From an uncultured Methylococcaceae bacterium (GTDB taxonomy: Bacteria; Pseudomonadota; Gammaproteobacteria; Methylococcales; Methylomonadaceae), in assembly GCA_913009515.1 (NCBI GenBank), contig CAJVYO010000039.1, positions 1 to 10,189 of the forward strand: a stretch of DNA of 10,189 nucleotides, given 5' to 3'. Below, in pieces: positions 6,285-10,189 of this stretch. The position numbers were made by a program, and so were the translations under genes. Position 1 is the stretch's first letter. Each line of letters opens with the position of its first letter. The notes under the pieces are model-generated. The model worked only from the letters and a program-made list of their open reading frames with translations. It was not told the origin of the DNA and did no database searches.

Positions 6285-7222
6285 TGCAACTTATTCGTGG
6301 AATTAATCAGTTACCTATTTTTGAACAAGGTTGTGTACTGACAATTGGTAATTTTGATGGTGTTCATGAAGGACATAGTAGTATTATTAATAAGTTAGCC
6401 GAAAAAGGACAGTTATTAGGCTTGCCGGTGGTGGTGATGATATTTGAATCGCAGCCCTTAGAATTTTTTTTAAAGGATAATGCCCCCTCACGTTTAACGC
6501 GTTTGAGAGAAAAAGTAATACATTTTCAGCCGCTACCCATTGATACCCTTTTAATTTTACGCTTTAACCAAGCCTTTGCTGATTTTAATCCTGATGAGTT
6601 TATTCGTGATATTTTAATTAAGCGTTTAAATATTAAGTATTTAGTGATTGGTGATGATTTTCATTTTGGTAAAGCCCGTCGCGGTAATTTTGCGTTATTA
6701 CAGCAAGCGAGTCAGGATTACGATTTTAAATTAGCAGATAGTGCTTCGTATTTAATTAAAGGTGAACGGGTAAGTAGTACGCTTATTAGAGATGCTTTAA
6801 GTAATGGTGATTTAGCCAAAGCCGCTTTAATGTTGGGGCGTGATTATTCCGTCTGTGGTAAGGTGATTCACGGTAAAAAGCTAGGACGGGAAATTGGCTT
6901 TCCAACGGCTAATATTCAAATGTTACGCAAAAATACTGCGATTGAAGGTGTTTTTGCGGTAACGATGACGGGAATTAACGATGAGCCAATTTATGGCATT
7001 GCTAATGTTGGCGTACGTCCCACAGTTAATGGGGATTCTCGGGTATTATTAGAAACCCATTTATTTGATTTCAATCAAGATATTTATGGAAAGCAAGTGG
7101 AAGTACATTTTAAATATAAAATACGCAGTGAAATGTGCTTTCAATCAGTGGATGATTTAAAACAACAAATTCAGTTAGATACTCTTCACGCTAAGACTTT
7201 ATTACCTATTCAAAACTCATGA
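6284..7222 (+). CDS. ribF: Bifunctional riboflavin kinase / FAD synthetase
   Basis: RibF phosphorylates riboflavin to FMN and then adenylylates FMN to FAD in the cytoplasm. At 312 residues it is the usual length of the bifunctional enzyme. The N-terminal nucleotidyltransferase half has TIGNFDGVHEGH (20-31, carrying the HxGH-like nucleotide-binding motif), VIGDDFHFGKARRGNF (121-136) and the VSSTLIRDAL motif (163-172). The C-terminal flavokinase half has VIHGKKLGREIGFPTANI (194-211, with the PTAN metal/ATP site), GVRPTVNG (243-250), ETHLFDFNQDIYG (257-269, with the conserved catalytic Glu) and the closing VHFKYKIRSEMCF. All expected motifs are intact. The start at 6284 places the protein at the family N-terminus, but it lacks a Shine-Dalgarno. 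Its stop overlaps the ileS start by four bases (ATGA), the classic ribF-ileS arrangement. No FMN riboswitch is visible upstream. Confidence 0.97.
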   Translation: MQLIRGINQLPIFEQGCVLTIGNFDGVHEGHSSIINKLAEKGQLLGLPVVVMIFESQPLEFFLKDNAPSRLTRLREKVIHFQPLPIDTLLILRFNQAFADFNPDEFIRDILIKRLNIKYLVIGDDFHFGKARRGNFALLQQASQDYDFKLADSASYLIKGERVSSTLIRDALSNGDLAKAALMLGRDYSVCGKVIHGKKLGREIGFPTANIQMLRKNTAIEGVFAVTMTGINDEPIYGIANVGVRPTVNGDSRVLLETHLFDFNQDIYGKQVEVHFKYKIRSEMCFQSVDDLKQQIQLDTLHAKTLLPIQNS

Positions 7223-10050
7223 CTATTGATTATAAAAAAACTCTAAACCTCCCTAAAACTGCTTTTCCAATGAAGGGGAATTTAGCACAACGTGAGCCTG
7301 AACGTCTGAAAAAATGGACAGAAAGTGGTTTATACCAAAAAATTCGCACTGAATTTGCGGGGAAGCCTTCTTTTGTACTACATGATGGCCCTCCGTATGC
7401 GAATGGTACGATTCATATCGGTCATGCGGTTAATAAAGTTTTAAAAGATATTATTTTAAAATCAAAAACTTTGTCGGGTTTTGATGCACCGTATATTCCC
7501 GGTTGGGATTGTCATGGTTTACCGATTGAATTAATGGTTGAAAAAAAAATAGGTAAAGCAGGGGTTAAAGTGTCGCCTGAGATTTTTCGGAAAGCGTGCC
7601 GAGAGTATGCGGCAAAACAAGTTAAATTACAGAAAACTGAATTTATACGTTTGGGTATTCTTGGCGAATGGGATGAGCCTTACCTAACGATGAATTATCA
7701 ATTTGAAGCAGATATTGTACGTTCATTGGGTAAAATTAATGAACAGGGACATTTAAGCAAAGGTTTTAAACCGGTGCATTGGTGTACAGATTGTGGTTCG
7801 GCGTTGGCAGAAGCTGAAGTTGAATATGAAGATAAGCATTCACCTGCGATTGACGTGCGTTTTGAAGTCATAGATGAAGCGGCTTTTTTTGCTCAGTTTG
7901 AAAATCAACCTGCGGATAAAGGTGAAGGTGCATTATCTTTTGTTATTTGGACAACTACGCCGTGGACTTTACCGGCTAATCAGGGTGTTTGTTTAAATCC
8001 TAAATATGAATATGTAGTCGTGCAGTGTGAAAAAGACGGTGTAAAAGAACGCTTAGTATTGGTTAATCAATTATGGACTGATGCATTAGATCGTTACGGT
8101 ATGATGGACAAAGCTCACGTGATTGCTCATTGTAATGGTGATGTGTTAGAAAGTCAGTTACTTAAACATCCATTTTATGATCGACAAGTACCGATTGTTT
8201 TAGGCGATCATGTAACCGCTGAGGCAGGTACGGGGGCGGTTCATACCGCACCAGGTCATGGACAAGACGATTATGTTGTCGGACAGCGTTATGGTTTACC
8301 TGTAGATAATCCTGTGGGTGATAATGGTGTATTTTTAGCCAATACAGAATTATTTGCCGGTAAGCATGTGTTTTCAGCGAATGATGATGTGGTTGAGGTA
8401 TTAAAACAAAATAATAAATTATTACATCATGAAGCCCTAGAGCATAGTTACCCACATTGTTGGCGACATAAAACGCCGATTATTTTCCGTGCAACGCCGC
8501 AATGGTTTATTGCGATGGATCAAGAAGGCTTGCGTGCATCAGCTTTAAATGAAATTAAAAAAGTCGAGTGGTTACCAGAATGGGGTGAAGCACGCATTGA
8601 AGCGATGGTAACAAATCGCCCTGATTGGTGTGTGTCACGTCAGCGTACATGGGGTGTGCCTATTCCTTTTTTTGTTCATAAAGAAACCGGTGCATTACAT
8701 CCTGATTCTGACCAAATTGTTGAAGCCGTCGCGTTAAAAATTGAACAAGAAGGCATTGAAGCATGGTTTTCATCAACGAAAGAAGATTGGATTGATGATG
8801 CTGATGACTATGATAAAACGCAAGATACTTTAGATGTGTGGTTTGATTCAGGTGTGACGCATGCGGCGGTATTAAATCGTCGTGACGCATTGAAATTTCC
8901 TGCTGATTTATATTTAGAAGGCTCAGATCAACATCGTGGTTGGTTTCAATCATCGTTATTATCATCAGTAGCAATGAATGGTGTAGCGCCGTATAAATCA
9001 GTGTTAACGCATGGTTTTACTGTCGATGCGGATGGTAAAAAAATGTCGAAATCGAAGGGTAATGTAGTTGCGCCGCAGTCGGTGATGAAGTCATTAGGGG
9101 CTGATGTGTTGCGTTTATGGGTGTCAGGCACAGATTATCGTGGTGAAATGACGGTATCGGATGAAATTTTAAAACGTACTTCAGATGTGTATCGTCGTTT
9201 ACGTAATACCTCGCGTTTTTTATTGTCTAATTTAGAGGGCTTTAACCCGCAAACAGATTGTGTTGGCGCGGAGCAGATGCTGGAATTAGACCGTTGGATT
9301 GTCGATAGAGCTTATAACTTACAGCAGGAAGTGATTCAAGCGTACGATGATTATCAATTTCATATTATTAATCAAAAAGTACATCATTTTTGTGCGATGG
9401 ATTTAGGCGGTTTTTATCTGGATATTATTAAAGATCGTCAATATACCGCTAAAAGTGATGGTTTAGCTCGTCGTTCAGCACAAACCGCTATGTATCATGT
9501 AATGGAAGCTTTGGTACGTTGGTTAACACCGATTATTAGTTATACCGCTGATGAAATTTGGCAATATATACCCGGTGAGCGTAGTGAATCAGTGTTATTA
9601 GAGACATGGTATACCGGTTTATTTCCACTGGCAGATAATGCGTTATTATCAAATTCTGAGTGGCAAATCGTTATGGCGGTGCGTGAGGCAGTGAGTAAAG
9701 AATTAGAGCGGATGCGTAAAGCAGATGTCATCGGTGCTTCACTAAATGCAGAAGTAACTTTATATTGTGAGTCAGATATAGTTACTGTGTTAACTAAAAT
9801 TGAGCCTGAATTACATTTTATTTTTATTACTTCAAAAGCAAGCCTTGCTCCTTTAGCATCCGCGACTGATGAAACTGTTGAGACAGAGTTATCCGGTTTA
9901 AAAGTGAGTGTTAAGGCATCGGCTCATGAAAAATGTGTGCGTTGTTGGCATTACCGTGAAGATGTAGGTAGCTATACAGAACATCCAGAATTATGTGGGC
10001 GTTGCGTAGAAAATATCGCCGGTGAGGGTGAAGCAAGACAGTTTGCTTAA
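7219..10050 (+). CDS. ileS: Isoleucyl-tRNA synthetase
   Basis: IleS charges tRNA-Ile with isoleucine and edits mischarged valine. The 943-residue length matches the bacterial zinc-containing type (about 938 in E. coli). The class I catalytic motifs are DGPPYANGTIHIGH (56-69, HIGH at 66-69) and KMSKS (608-612). The CP1 editing domain shows the Thr-rich WTTTPWTLPANQ (T245-T247) and GTGAVHTAPGHGQDDY, with H342 and D351 at the same spacing as the editing residues of the E. coli enzyme. WCVSRQRTWGVPIP follows in the catalytic core. The anticodon-binding region fills the part after KMSKS. The C-terminal zinc finger is complete, C906-x2-C909 and C926-x2-C929. Having the zinc finger and a close match to E. 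coli throughout, it looks like the ordinary housekeeping form. Translation is coupled to ribF through ATGA; no separate ribosome binding site is seen. Confidence 0.98.
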   Translation: MTIDYKKTLNLPKTAFPMKGNLAQREPERLKKWTESGLYQKIRTEFAGKPSFVLHDGPPYANGTIHIGHAVNKVLKDIILKSKTLSGFDAPYIPGWDCHGLPIELMVEKKIGKAGVKVSPEIFRKACREYAAKQVKLQKTEFIRLGILGEWDEPYLTMNYQFEADIVRSLGKINEQGHLSKGFKPVHWCTDCGSALAEAEVEYEDKHSPAIDVRFEVIDEAAFFAQFENQPADKGEGALSFVIWTTTPWTLPANQGVCLNPKYEYVVVQCEKDGVKERLVLVNQLWTDALDRYGMMDKAHVIAHCNGDVLESQLLKHPFYDRQVPIVLGDHVTAEAGTGAVHTAPGHGQDDYVVGQRYGLPVDNPVGDNGVFLANTELFAGKHVFSANDDVVEVLKQNNKLLHHEALEHSYPHCWRHKTPIIFRATPQWFIAMDQEGLRASALNEIKKVEWLPEWGEARIEAMVTNRPDWCVSRQRTWGVPIPFFVHKETGALHPDSDQIVEAVALKIEQEGIEAWFSSTKEDWIDDADDYDKTQDTLDVWFDSGVTHAAVLNRRDALKFPADLYLEGSDQHRGWFQSSLLSSVAMNGVAPYKSVLTHGFTVDADGKKMSKSKGNVVAPQSVMKSLGADVLRLWVSGTDYRGEMTVSDEILKRTSDVYRRLRNTSRFLLSNLEGFNPQTDCVGAEQMLELDRWIVDRAYNLQQEVIQAYDDYQFHIINQKVHHFCAMDLGGFYLDIIKDRQYTAKSDGLARRSAQTAMYHVMEALVRWLTPIISYTADEIWQYIPGERSESVLLETWYTGLFPLADNALLSNSEWQIVMAVREAVSKELERMRKADVIGASLNAEVTLYCESDIVTVLTKIEPELHFIFITSKASLAPLASATDETVETELSGLKVSVKASAHEKCVRCWHYREDVGSYTEHPELCGRCVENIAGEGEARQFA

Positions 10051-10065
10051 TAAAAATTAACATAG

Positions 10066-10098
10066 GGGGAGGGGATATTTTAGCCTCCCCGATTTTTT
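10066..10098 (+). terminator. Rho-independent terminator after ileS
   Basis: The arms GGGGAGG (10066-10072) and CCTCCCC (10084-10090) pair perfectly over seven bases, six of them G-C, around an 11-base loop. The stem is followed after two bases by six T residues (10093-10098). It starts 16 bases after the ileS stop and should end the ribF-ileS transcript. Confidence 0.88.
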
Positions 10099-10115
10099 AT
10101 AAATAGTCGGCTGAG

Positions 10116-10121
10116 TATAAT
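10116..10121 (+). promoter_or_regulatory. Candidate -10 box for the gene at the right edge
   Basis: The bases are a perfect TATAAT. At a 17-base spacing the -35 position holds only the T-run of the terminator, a poor match. A TG pair lies three to four bases upstream, one base off the extended -10 position. Transcription from here would start near 10128 and leave a leader of about 17 bases to the ATG at 10145. Confidence 0.4.
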
Positions 10122-10144
10122 TTAGGATAGGGGTAAGCTAGAGA

Positions 10145-10189
10145 ATGTCTAATTCTTCGCGTTCAGAACGCAGTGTATTATTAATTGTG
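10145..10189 (+). CDS. Probable start of an unidentified gene (3' end outside window)
   Basis: An ATG at 10145 opens a frame that stays open to the window edge and reads MSNSSRSERSVLLIV. An AGGGG (10129-10133) lies 11 bases upstream as a possible ribosome binding site, and a TATAAT sits at a sensible distance before it. Fifteen residues are too few to name a product. In many Gammaproteobacteria lspA follows ileS, but this N-terminus shows no lspA hallmark; a Val-Leu-Leu-Ile-Val strand is common at the start of response regulators and many other folds. The opposite strand is also open here (stop at 10138-10140, ending ELDIL), so a convergent gene is the alternative. Confidence 0.42.
   Translation, partial: MSNSSRSERSVLLIV

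Noticed and set aside
8162..9131. Three minus-strand frames inside ileS (8162-8455, 8660-8974, 8946-9131)
   Set aside because: His-, Gln- or Leu-rich products opposite intact, highly conserved IleS segments including KMSKS; antisense shadows.
9540..9731. Minus-strand frame opposite the ileS anticodon-binding region
   Set aside because: Antisense shadow with no ribosome binding site or recognisable motif.

Overview
The window reads as a low-GC gammaproteobacterial chromosome. The support is a ubiA fragment for ubiquinone synthesis, a proteobacterial-type SbcC with a zinc hook, and the ribF-ileS pair that is common in Gammaproteobacteria. A small secreted protein of the exosortase-associated TIGR04073 type and a FlgO-domain lipoprotein suggest an environmental lineage of the kind that carries exosortase/PEP-CTERM systems, perhaps an AT-rich methanotroph of the Methylococcales. 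That placement is inference; no taxonomic marker was searched.

Layout. (1) Positions 1-338 are the C-terminal end of ubiA, the membrane prenyltransferase of ubiquinone synthesis. (2) Positions 392-3829 are a complete sbcC, the SMC-like ATPase subunit of the SbcCD nuclease; sbcD is not in the window. (3) Positions 3826-6252 are a block of four small genes for exported proteins. The first is a TIGR04073-type protein on the minus strand that converges on and overlaps the end of sbcC. After a gene-poor divergent spacer of about 380 bases come a second secreted protein that looks like a remote homologue of the first, a lipoprotein of unknown function, and a FlgO-domain lipoprotein. The last two form a tight pair, with the ribosome binding site of the second overlapping the stop of the first. 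(4) Positions 6284-10050 are ribF and ileS, overlapping by four bases and followed by a clear intrinsic terminator. (5) After the terminator there is a good -10 box and the probable first codons of another plus-strand gene, cut by the window end.

The housekeeping genes at both ends are ordinary and intact. The part worth attention is the envelope block between them. Its three plus-strand genes almost never use GCG for alanine, unlike sbcC, ribF and ileS. It holds two related secreted proteins in divergent orientation and a FlgO-type lipoprotein with a partner lipoprotein but no flagellar genes nearby. I see no mobile element, CRISPR array, tRNA or rRNA in the window.
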